From contig DCST01000047.1 in NCBI GenBank assembly GCA_002325765.1, forward strand, positions 18,673 to 28,482: a DNA stretch of 9,810 nt, in the 5' to 3' direction. This stretch comes from a bacterium UBA1459 (GTDB lineage Bacteria > Pseudomonadota > Alphaproteobacteria > CAJXXZ01 > UBA1459). How positions within the stretch are numbered: position 1 is the first letter of the stretch; each line of letters opens with the position of its first letter. Positions 1 to 6,005 of this stretch are shown here, in pieces. The position numbers and the translations under genes are program-made. Under the pieces are notes generated by a model. That model searched no databases. It was not told the origin of the DNA and saw nothing but the letters and a program-made list of their open reading frames with translations.

Positions 1-1
1 T

Positions 2-1903
2 AGTTCATATTTTCCAATTGATCATGGAATAATAGTTTCTACACCAAATTATTCAAATCTTTCTTCTCATTTAGCTTGTATTGTTGAAGAAATAAAATAT
101 GATCCTAATTTATCAGATTCTTCATTATTTCAAGGGCCAGTTAATTCATCAGAAATGTTACAATATACAAAATATTTTTATGCAGATCAAATATCTTCTA
201 TTGATATTAATAAAGATGATTTTAGTTTATGTTGTAAATATTTTCGATCCAATCTTGATCAAATTGATCAAAATATTTTAGCAACATTATATTCAAGAGC
301 ACTTATGCATAATAATAATACTTATTTTTTCAAAGCATTATTTACAAATGCATCAACAGACAGTACTTATAACCAAGCTATAGAGTTTATAAAACAAAAT
401 AATATCTCAATAGATAAGTTATTATTATCAGATAATATACCTTTTGCGTCTTCTGTGTCAAGTTTAATAAACAAAGATCCAGATATGATATTTTATATAC
501 AGAGTTTCTTTATAGCAAGTAATATCCCTAATAAAATAGATTATACTCATACAAGTACAATAAATAATCAATTATTATCATTAACAGAAAATCAAATATC
601 TACTATACATTCATCACAGATTAAAAGTTCTCAGCCATTAACAGATGATCACTATCTAAGTGCATCTCAACAAATTGCACTTGGGTCAACAAAACCAACA
701 GTCAACGAACATATTGATACACTTTATGAGATACTAAAAAATCCAGCAAGTTCCAACTTTTTATTTGGAGGAAATGCAAATCAAATAGTATCATTATTAT
801 TATCTGCAGCTCCATTAGATAATATACTAAAAGTTATATATGCTGCAATCTCTGATTCTAATGCTAGTTCATATATTAATAATATATTTACAAATGAAAA
901 AATGAAATTTGATAGTACTACTACTCTTGATAGCAGTGATAACAGTAAATATCCTCTTAAATTTACAAAAGATAGATTTATAAAAGTTATAGAAAATTGT
1001 TTAAGTAATTACTCTTCAATATTAGCGGAATGGTCAAAGCATAATTCATATCTTGTTTCATTATATAGTAGCCTTTGTAGTGCAACAAACAATAAATTGA
1101 TAGAATATTATCAAACTTATGATAATTTAAGCATATCTCCATCAAATTGGAATGTTATGTGTAATAGTAATGATTCATCTAATACAGATTTAGAAAAATT
1201 AATTAGTAATTATACTAATAATGAGACAATTAAACTACATATCTTAAACTCAGTACCTAATAAAAATCAACTTAGCGGTAAGACACTAAACGTATTACTA
1301 TTTCATGGAAATATTCTTGATTCATCTTTTCAGCCAACTGGAAATCAGTTAGTTGATATGCAAGCAGATTATATTAAATTATTATCTCAAAATGCTATTA
1401 GTTCGTTATTACCAAATGATTTATTAAAGGAGCATTATACATCTACTGAAACATCACCTGTTTTAATTATTAATGTATTATCTGATAATCACATAAAAGC
1501 ATTAACGGAAGATCAATTAAAAGTAAATAATTATTTACTATTAAATGCATTAAATATATCTCAATTTCGTCTTTTAAATATCAGTAGTTTTAGTCAACTT
1601 ATACTAGAGTATATATCAACTTACAAAATACCAATGTTATCTATAGACCAATTAGAACAGAATGTTACAGTTAGTAATACAACAATTTCCTTATTTGATG
1701 CAATATATTCATTGCAAGGAGCAAATGGTATTCAGTTAATAGATCCAGTGGAACTTAGTGCTCAAACTACTCTTTTATCAACAGATACTGTTGTGACTAA
1801 TGGAGATGGATTAAAAACAATTACTTCTTCTGCTATAATAAACCAGGAAATAGTACAATCATTTACCTTACAGCAATTATTCGCAAAACCTTGTCAATCA
1901 TAA
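2..1903 (+). CDS. Large Ser/Asn-rich protein of unknown function, 5' end outside the window
   Basis: I do not recognise this protein. The frame is open from base 2 to the TAA at 1901-1903, giving at least 633 residues. The first ATG, at 155, is not the start, because 51 sense codons precede it without a stop and run off the window edge. The visible part is rich in Ser, Asn, Ile, Leu and Gln. It has no clear transmembrane segment, no nucleotide-binding motif and very few Cys or Trp. Short phrases of the type L-(T/S)-x-x-Q-(I/L) recur, for example LTENQI, ALTEDQL and LSIDQL, separated by Leu/Ile-rich stretches. They resemble very degenerate alpha-solenoid or ALTxxQ-type repeats, but this is only a visual impression. 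The unbroken length in such AT-rich DNA makes it a real gene. It converges on the next gene with one base between the stops. A secreted or surface role is possible but unsupported. Confidence 0.85.
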   Translation, partial: SSYFPIDHGIIVSTPNYSNLSSHLACIVEEIKYDPNLSDSSLFQGPVNSSEMLQYTKYFYADQISSIDINKDDFSLCCKYFRSNLDQIDQNILATLYSRALMHNNNTYFFKALFTNASTDSTYNQAIEFIKQNNISIDKLLLSDNIPFASSVSSLINKDPDMIFYIQSFFIASNIPNKIDYTHTSTINNQLLSLTENQISTIHSSQIKSSQPLTDDHYLSASQQIALGSTKPTVNEHIDTLYEILKNPASSNFLFGGNANQIVSLLLSAAPLDNILKVIYAAISDSNASSYINNIFTNEKMKFDSTTTLDSSDNSKYPLKFTKDRFIKVIENCLSNYSSILAEWSKHNSYLVSLYSSLCSATNNKLIEYYQTYDNLSISPSNWNVMCNSNDSSNTDLEKLISNYTNNETIKLHILNSVPNKNQLSGKTLNVLLFHGNILDSSFQPTGNQLVDMQADYIKLLSQNAISSLLPNDLLKEHYTSTETSPVLIINVLSDNHIKALTEDQLKVNNYLLLNALNISQFRLLNISSFSQLILEYISTYKIPMLSIDQLEQNVTVSNTTISLFDAIYSLQGANGIQLIDPVELSAQTTLLSTDTVVTNGDGLKTITSSAIINQEIVQSFTLQQLFAKPCQS

Positions 1904-1904
1904 A

Positions 1905-2600
1905 TTATTTCTCAATTTTTCTTATTTCTGTAATTATTGTATCAATACAATTTTGAAATTCTTGTTTTAATTGTTCTTTAGTAGATTTAGATACATCTGT
2001 TTTGCTAGATTCTAAGCTCATATATTGCATATTTTTTGTTTCTAACTGTTCTGTTAATTTTTGTAAATTTGATGTATCTATGACTCCTAAATTAGTATTT
2101 CTGTTAATCCATTCATTAATATTTACATCTTCTGGTAGATCTTTAAAATTTTCAGGTACTGTAAATTTAATATTTAGAATACTTAAAGATTTTTCTAATG
2201 ATTTTTTTATTGTTTCTGAGCCTTTATATTGAGCAAAACTCATGACTTGTATAATTTTGCATATTTCTGATTTATCTATACCATATGTGTTTAATTCAGT
2301 AGATTCTGACCATTCTGATATAGTTTGTGATTTATTTTCTTTTGATTTATCTAATTGTTTTTCTATATTATCTACTTTTAGGGGTGTTTTATAAATTACT
2401 TGAGTCTCAGGATATTTTGTTCCTGCAAAAAAAGCTAATCCACACGAAAATATAAAAAATATCAATAATAACAATATTTTTATTCCAAAGATAAATTTAC
2501 TTGCATATATATCATATATTGATCTTTTATTTATTTGTTTCTGTTCGCGTATTATTGTATTGTTTGGTGTCGATTCATATATATTACGACTAAATGTCAT
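1905..2600 (-). CDS. Single-pass membrane protein of unknown function
   Basis: This 231-residue protein belongs to no family I recognise. A polar, basic N-terminus of about 40 residues (with NKR near 24-26) is followed by one hydrophobic segment at about residues 42-60 (LLLLIFFIFSCGLAFFAG). The remaining roughly 170 residues are polar and Lys/Glu/Ser-rich, with likely helical and possibly coiled-coil stretches near residues 75-90 and 180-231. The basic residues before the membrane segment predict N-in, C-out topology, so the C-terminal part would lie in the periplasm. The ATG at 2598-2600 has no Shine-Dalgarno site. TATAAAAT on the minus strand ends five bases before it. The gene is divergent from the small sigma factor, with 78-84 bases between the starts depending on which sigma start is used, and convergent with the large upstream protein. 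There is no sequence evidence for a specific function. Confidence 0.75.
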   Translation of the reverse strand: MTFSRNIYESTPNNTIIREQKQINKRSIYDIYASKFIFGIKILLLLIFFIFSCGLAFFAGTKYPETQVIYKTPLKVDNIEKQLDKSKENKSQTISEWSESTELNTYGIDKSEICKIIQVMSFAQYKGSETIKKSLEKSLSILNIKFTVPENFKDLPEDVNINEWINRNTNLGVIDTSNLQKLTEQLETKNMQYMSLESSKTDVSKSTKEQLKQEFQNCIDTIITEIRKIEK

Positions 2601-2605
2601 TTAGT

Positions 2606-2613
2606 ATTTTATA
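2606..2613 (-). promoter_or_regulatory. -10-like box of the membrane protein gene
   Basis: On the minus strand these bases read TATAAAAT, followed by five bases and then the ATG at 2600. I see no good -35 hexamer at 16-18 bases. Transcription from this box would start at or within a few bases of the start codon. The call rests on the same arrangement at the other gene starts in the window. Confidence 0.45.
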
Positions 2614-2673
2614 TAATTTATATTTCCTAAGTATTAAATTTGTAATTGTAATCTTTTCATAATCTTAAGATCA

Positions 2674-2679
2674 TATAAT
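2674..2679 (+). promoter_or_regulatory. -10-like box of the small sigma factor gene
   Basis: TATAAT lies exactly five bases before the ATG at 2685. No convincing -35 hexamer is present upstream. If used, transcription would start about at the ATG, and the TTG at 2679, whose first base is the last base of the box, could not be the start codon. This favours ATG 2685 as the true start. Confidence 0.5.
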
Positions 2680-2684
2680 TGAGT

Positions 2685-3224
2685 ATGCGATTTTCCGCAA
2701 ATATCGATGAAGATGTTATTTCTTGGAAAACAACTAAATCTCCAATTATATTAAATACTATTATTACTAAAATATCTCCCTTAGTTTACTCTATTGCTCA
2801 CAAGTACAACTATAAACAATATGATATTGATATTCTAGTAAGTGAAGGATTTATTGGTGTATTGCATGCTTTAGATAAATTTGCAACAAATAATATATCT
2901 TTTATAAGTTATGCATATTATTGGATTAAATCTAAGATTATGAGTTTCGCTAGTAAGATTAGTATTAATATCAATAATAATATTACTGTAGATTATCAGG
3001 AAGATCAAGATGCTTATACTTTAACTAAGTGTTTTAATTTACTTCCTATAGCTTATAAGAATATATTAGAGAGTAGATATTTCTTTAATAAAACTCTCAT
3101 TGAAGTGGCTCAAGAACATAATATTACATTTGCTCAAGTAAGATATATAGAACAAAAAGCAATTGATTACCTTAAGTCTATGATTATTAATGAATTTAGA
3201 ATAAAAGCTTCTTATGATCTATAG
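2685..3224 (+). CDS. Very short sigma-70-family factor (regions 2 and 4 only), RpoH-like
   Basis: The protein has 179 residues from ATG 2685, or 181 from TTG 2679. ATG is preferred because TATAAT overlaps the TTG. Numbered from the TTG, residues 30-92 match sigma region 2: the core-binding stretch around DILVSEGFIG and ALDKF (51-68), then the melting and -10 recognition helix FISYAYYWIKSKI (75-87). Residues 115-167 match region 4: LLPIAYKNILESRYF, then a helix-turn-helix with TLIEVAQEHNI and the recognition helix AQVRYIEQKAIDYL. Region 1 and nearly all of region 3 are missing; only about 20 Asn-rich residues link the two domains. Typical RpoH proteins have about 280-300 residues and a primary sigma 600 or more. 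ECF factors also have only regions 2 and 4, but the EGxIGLxxAxxKF phrase is typical of group 1-3 factors. The likely role is an alternative, perhaps heat-shock, sigma factor; the symbol is left blank. Confidence 0.82.
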   Translation: MRFSANIDEDVISWKTTKSPIILNTIITKISPLVYSIAHKYNYKQYDIDILVSEGFIGVLHALDKFATNNISFISYAYYWIKSKIMSFASKISININNNITVDYQEDQDAYTLTKCFNLLPIAYKNILESRYFFNKTLIEVAQEHNITFAQVRYIEQKAIDYLKSMIINEFRIKASYDL

Positions 3225-3248
3225 ATTTCATTAATAATAAATAAATAC

Positions 3249-3318
3249 ACTAATAATTATAAAATTAGCTAAGTTAACTAATAATTATAAAATTAGCTAA
3301 GTTAACTAATAATTATAA
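3249..3318. repeat. 28-bp tandem repeat, two and a half copies
   Basis: Two identical 28-bp units lie at 3249-3276 and 3277-3304. A third copy begins at 3305 and matches for about 14 bases. Each unit begins ACTAATAATTATAAAATTAG and ends CTAAGTTA. The unit contains the palindrome TTAGCTAA, and the unit junction forms AGTTAACT. The array starts 24 bases after the stop of the sigma gene, so it is probably transcribed as its 3' tail. A role in termination or protein binding is possible but not shown. Confidence 0.85.
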
Positions 3319-3367
3319 TTATATAATATAAATATATTACTTATAGTTATATATATAATATAATATT

Positions 3368-3466
3368 ACTTATAATATATTATATAAGATAATATAATAT
3401 CATTATGTGATGGCTTTTCAACTTCGTTGATCCATAACATAATCTAATATTATATTATCTATAAGT
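3368..3466. repeat. Long imperfect inverted repeat / stem-loop of about 99 nt
   Basis: The left and right arms pair in four blocks. ACTTATA (3368-3374) pairs with TATAAGT (3460-3466). GATAATATAATAT (3388-3400) pairs with 3447-3459. ATTATGTGATGG (3402-3413) pairs with CCATAACATAAT (3432-3443) with one mismatch. TCAAC (3418-3422) pairs with GTTGA (3426-3430) around the loop TTC. The left arm has a 13-base insertion between the first two blocks. The tip is richer in G and C than its surroundings. It could be a structured RNA, a bidirectional terminator or a small palindromic element; I cannot tell which. Confidence 0.8.
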
Positions 3467-3528
3467 ATATATATATGAAATATATATATTATAATATATA
3501 CTATATAAATATATATATAATATATATA

Positions 3529-3550
3529 CTGTGTGCTGCCTGTCTGTCAG
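3529..3550. other. Small GC-rich island in the AT-rich spacer
   Basis: This 22-base stretch has 13 G or C, between a pure AT tract and an A-rich tract. It contains CTG four times on the plus strand and ends in CAG. It does not form a convincing hairpin on its own, and I recognise no RNA family or protein-binding site in it. Confidence 0.4.
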
Positions 3551-3714
3551 AAAAAATAGAAAAAGACAAGAAAACAAACAAAAAATTCACAAAAAAAAAA
3601 TAAAAGAACTGTTATTATTATAAAATAAAAATTCTAAAAAAATATAAGAAATATCAATTTTTATATTAGATTGTATTATAAAAGCTTAAACTTGCCAAAG
3701 TATTTATATCTCTA

Positions 3715-3746
3715 AATTTAGATATTTATATATAAATATCTAAATT
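3715..3746. repeat. 32-bp perfect palindrome
   Basis: The left half reads AATTTAGATATTTATA and the right half is its exact reverse complement, with no spacer. As RNA or single-stranded DNA it could fold into a hairpin; as duplex DNA it is a symmetric site. It lies 90 bases before the ATG of the small membrane protein gene, so it could be an operator or an upstream terminator. Confidence 0.85.
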
Positions 3747-3748
3747 CC

Positions 3749-3777
3749 ATAGATATATAGAGAAACTATATATCTAT
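3749..3777. repeat. 12-bp perfect stem with 5-nt loop
   Basis: ATAGATATATAG (3749-3760) pairs exactly with CTATATATCTAT (3766-3777) around the loop AGAAA. It begins three bases after the 32-bp palindrome, so the two form a tandem hairpin block upstream of the small membrane protein gene. There is no following T run on the plus strand that would mark a classical terminator. Confidence 0.8.
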
Positions 3778-3824
3778 TAAAATAACTGTGCTTATAAATA
3801 TAAAAATAGAAAAACAAATTAATC

Positions 3825-3830
3825 TATAAT
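3825..3830 (+). promoter_or_regulatory. -10-like box of the small membrane protein gene
   Basis: TATAAT is followed by exactly five bases and then the ATG at 3836, the same spacing as at the sigma factor and helicase genes. There is no -35 hexamer; the upstream DNA is A-rich. A start about at the ATG is predicted. Confidence 0.5.
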
Positions 3831-3835
3831 TATTT

Positions 3836-4282
3836 ATGATTATATATGCAACTAATATAGATATTAATACAAGAAAAATATCAATAAATATAGATTTACC
3901 TATACTTTTAATAGAACTAATAAAAACTATAGTAATTATTCAAATAATTTCTATAATAATAGGAAATAACTTTAAGTATATATATATATTATATATTTGT
4001 CCTATATTACTAGCATCTTTCTTATTTACCAATAATAAAATAATGATATTCGTATTTGTAGATATTTTAATTCCTGTAGGAATAATAATATTCTTTATAA
4101 TAAAATACAAAGTACATAGTATCTTAATAAAACAAATATTACCAGATATGATAATGTATATACTATTAGTTATTCTAAGAATAATATATACAAGTAATAA
4201 TACTCAATCTATATCAAGTAATAAATCTAACAAAACTAAAGATATTCTTTCAGAAGATAATAGTGATTTTATAACATTTTAA
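3836..4282 (+). CDS. Small Ile-rich multi-pass membrane protein of unknown function
   Basis: This 148-residue protein is not recognised. Hydrophobic segments at about residues 22-43, 47-64, 68-90 and 103-117 predict four membrane helices. A polar Ser/Asn/Lys tail of about 30 residues follows. The Asp residues at 75 and 104 are the only charged residues in or next to the predicted helices that stand out. Isoleucine is coded mostly by ATA, and the third codon position is more A-rich than in the neighbours, matching the A-rich plus strand of the flanking spacers. Such Ile-rich frames can be artefacts in AT-rich DNA, but 148 codons without a stop at this composition and TATAAT-N5-ATG upstream argue for a real gene. 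It stands alone between two noncoding stretches and converges on nusA. It may be a fast-evolving lineage-specific protein. Confidence 0.62.
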   Translation: MIIYATNIDINTRKISINIDLPILLIELIKTIVIIQIISIIIGNNFKYIYILYICPILLASFLFTNNKIMIFVFVDILIPVGIIIFFIIKYKVHSILIKQILPDMIMYILLVILRIIYTSNNTQSISSNKSNKTKDILSEDNSDFITF

Positions 4283-4284
4283 TT

Positions 4285-4303
4285 AATACTAGCTAGTATT
4301 TTT
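4285..4303 (+). terminator. Possible weak terminator after the small membrane protein gene
   Basis: AATACTAGCTAGTATT (4285-4300) is a perfect palindrome two bases after the stop codon and is followed by TTT. As RNA it could form only a short five-base-pair stem with a six-base loop, so it is weak as an intrinsic terminator. It could equally be a symmetric protein site. Confidence 0.3.
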
Positions 4304-4460
4304 GGACAATAAGAGAGAATTTATAGATAATGGTTTGTTATAAGAGATAATATAAATTTCTATATACTTTATTAAAATAAAAAAATATAACTAATATTTC
4401 TAGATATTACTTCAAAAGAAAAAGTTTAAAGACAAAAAAAAGAAACTCCTATTATAAGAA

Positions 4461-4516
4461 ATAATATTAATACTGGCCAGTATAATAGATAATATAGATT
4501 CTGGCCAGTTAGAAAA
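4461..4516. repeat. Imperfect 28-bp direct repeat carrying CTGGCCAG palindromes
   Basis: Units at 4461-4488 and 4489-4516 match at 20 of 28 positions. The shared core is ATAATAT followed by CTGGCCAG (4473-4480 and 4501-4508). The first core extends to the 14-bp palindrome ATACTGGCCAGTAT (4470-4483). GGCC is conspicuous in DNA this AT-rich, which suggests conserved sites, perhaps for a dimeric DNA-binding protein. Confidence 0.6.
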
Positions 4517-4547
4517 GAAAGAAAAAGTAAAAAAAAGAAAGAAAAGA
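4511..4547. other. Purine tract downstream of nusA (pyrimidine-rich on the coding strand)
   Basis: The plus strand is A and G only apart from one T at 4528. In the nusA direction it becomes a U/C-rich tail starting about 25 bases after the stop codon. No GC-rich hairpin precedes it, so it is not a standard intrinsic terminator, though the U-rich tail may help transcription end. Confidence 0.45.
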
Positions 4548-4571
4548 TAAATTATTGCAAAAATTTAGAAA

Positions 4572-6005
4572 TTATTTTTTGTTTTTTAAAATAAGATCGA
4601 AGACTTCAGATGGAATATTGGTCATTTGCTCCAATTCTAAAGGCGTATATGATTGTAATTGATTAAAACTAGTAATATCATACTTAAGTAGCATAAAGTA
4701 AACAGAAGAGCTTAATCCTTCAAGAGAATTGAAAAAGTTTGCATCTCCTCCTTGCTCAATGTAGATAGCACGCTGCTTTTCTTCTAAATTATCAATATAA
4801 TTCTGTAGTTTCTGTTTATCTTCTACTCGATTAAGATATTTATATAATGCGCAAAGGTCACTAATAGTAATATCAGATAGAATAGAAGCATCTCTATCAG
4901 AAAAGTTCAGTAATAAGAAATCTTTTTTGTTTTCTTCTTTTTGTTTATTAATATTACTTCTAAACTCATCTTCTGAAATAATAATAATATTTATCTGTAA
5001 TAATCGCTTAATAAGACTAATAAAAGATCCATTTTGACCAATACACTTAGATACATCTTCATTTGCAACAATAACAGCTACCTCACCATGCTGATTAAAG
5101 AGTATATCTATAATACGAATTCTATTAAAACAATTATAAATATTAGCCTTAATAGTAGTTTTTTCATCTGGTCCTGTCTTATAAGCATAGAAATGAACTT
5201 TTTCTCCATTTAATTCAGAAGAAATAATGTTTTTTCTAGTATTATTATAGCCTAAGCAGGCGCCAATAACATTTAAAGAAGATGATCCTTCCATATCTGT
5301 GTTAAGTTCTAGGAGTATTTTAGTTCTTATACCAGGATCTCTTGCAATATTAATTATACGAATGCTACCATTTTTTATTTCAGGTACAGTCGCTGCAACT
5401 AATAGTTGAACAAACTCATTCGAAGATCTTTCAAAAATAAGCTGAGGCTCATTTAATCTATGTTTGTTATCTTTTATTTCTTGTAATCTACATTGTAATA
5501 TTTTTTTTAAATCTGCAGAAGTAATATCTCTATGATTGTTGATTAAAATACCATCATAAATACCATCAACCGAAACAATTATATTACCATCTCTATTAAT
5601 AGATTTTATAAAACAAGAAAATAATTGATTTTCACAATTTTTATACTTTTCATATTCATTATATTTTTTTCGTGATAATAGTGATTCATTTAAATGTTGT
5701 ATTGCCTTATTAATAATAACGATTGGAAAAATAGACAGATCTACTTTTTCTTTCTTAATACTAGTGCCAATAAATTCTGTTTTTCTATTAGATATTTTAT
5801 CAACTCCTTGCATTATTCTATAAATCATTAGTTGATCATTTTCCCATTCTATTTCTAAATTATATCCATCGCCATAAAAAGAGTGCCATGCTTCTAATAA
5901 ACAATCTTTAACTGCGGGCATAATTTCTTCTAAAGAGAGTTTATATATAGATACACATTCATTAAACAAATCTTTAAGTGGAGGTGAATTATTTTTAATT
6001 TTCAT
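4572..6005 (-). CDS. nusA: Transcription termination/antitermination factor NusA
   Basis: NusA binds RNA polymerase and nascent RNA and controls pausing, termination and antitermination. The 477-residue protein has the family order: an N-terminal polymerase-binding domain (about 10-125, with LEEIMPAVKDCLLEAW), an S1 domain (about 130-190), KH1 and KH2 (about 190-345) and a C-terminal helical domain (about 380-477) with one helix-hairpin-helix-like repeat. Diagnostic phrases are EPQLIFERS (186-194), VPEIKNGSIRI (207-217), ARDPGIRTKI (221-230) and IGACLGYNNTR (247-257). KH2 keeps GxxG as GQNG (323-326), but KH1 reads GYNN where most NusA proteins have GxRG. The ATG overlaps the alaS stop as ATGA, so the two genes are very likely cotranscribed. 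No Shine-Dalgarno site is seen. The usual partners rimP and infB are absent; a noncoding spacer follows. Confidence 0.95.
   Translation of the reverse strand: MKIKNNSPPLKDLFNECVSIYKLSLEEIMPAVKDCLLEAWHSFYGDGYNLEIEWENDQLMIYRIMQGVDKISNRKTEFIGTSIKKEKVDLSIFPIVIINKAIQHLNESLLSRKKYNEYEKYKNCENQLFSCFIKSINRDGNIIVSVDGIYDGILINNHRDITSADLKKILQCRLQEIKDNKHRLNEPQLIFERSSNEFVQLLVAATVPEIKNGSIRIINIARDPGIRTKILLELNTDMEGSSSLNVIGACLGYNNTRKNIISSELNGEKVHFYAYKTGPDEKTTIKANIYNCFNRIRIIDILFNQHGEVAVIVANEDVSKCIGQNGSFISLIKRLLQINIIIISEDEFRSNINKQKEENKKDFLLLNFSDRDASILSDITISDLCALYKYLNRVEDKQKLQNYIDNLEEKQRAIYIEQGGDANFFNSLEGLSSSVYFMLLKYDITSFNQLQSYTPLELEQMTNIPSEVFDLILKNKK

Larger units (their letters stand above)
3225..3835. other. 611-base noncoding, AT-rich stretch with repeats and hairpins
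   Basis: No open frame of useful length, tRNA or rRNA is visible here. From left to right the stretch holds a 28-bp tandem repeat (3249-3318), a long imperfect hairpin (3368-3466), an alternating AT tract (about 3467-3528), a small GC-rich island (3529-3550), an A-rich tract with almost no T (about 3551-3603), a 32-bp perfect palindrome (3715-3746), a 12-bp hairpin (3749-3777) and the -10-like box of the next gene. I looked for DnaA boxes (TTATNCACA and complement) and saw none. Confidence 0.7.
4283..4571. other. 289-base noncoding spacer between convergent genes
   Basis: No gene is visible. The spacer holds a short palindrome just after the membrane protein stop (4285-4300), a duplicated 16-mer TTATAAGARATAATAT (4338-4353 and 4452-4467), two CTGGCCAG palindromes in an imperfect 28-bp direct repeat (4461-4516), and a purine tract (4511-4547) just downstream of nusA. 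Confidence 0.65.

Noticed and set aside
99..281. 60-codon open frame on the plus strand
   Set aside because: It overlaps the long open frame from base 2 in another phase and looks like a chance Ile/Leu-rich shadow.
2002..2232. 76-codon open frame on the plus strand
   Set aside because: It is antisense to the minus-strand membrane protein gene, and its sequence is a shadow of that coding region.
2679..2684. TTG start of the sigma factor at 2679
   Set aside because: It adds only two residues, and its first base belongs to the TATAAT box; ATG 2685 matches the spacing at the other genes. It cannot be fully excluded.
3249..3318. CRISPR array
   Set aside because: The 28-bp units are directly adjacent with no variable spacers, and there are no cas genes nearby.
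3368..3550. Known structured RNA such as SRP RNA, tmRNA, 6S RNA or a tRNA
   Set aside because: None of the conserved sequence blocks (SRP GGAAG/AGCA tetraloop domain, tRNA TTCRA arm, tmRNA ends) is present. Only an unassigned hairpin can be supported.
3320..3780. Replication origin in the AT-rich spacer
   Set aside because: The AT richness, palindromes and A-rich tract are suggestive, but I saw no DnaA boxes, no dnaA, dnaN or other origin-linked gene, and could not compute a genome-wide skew.
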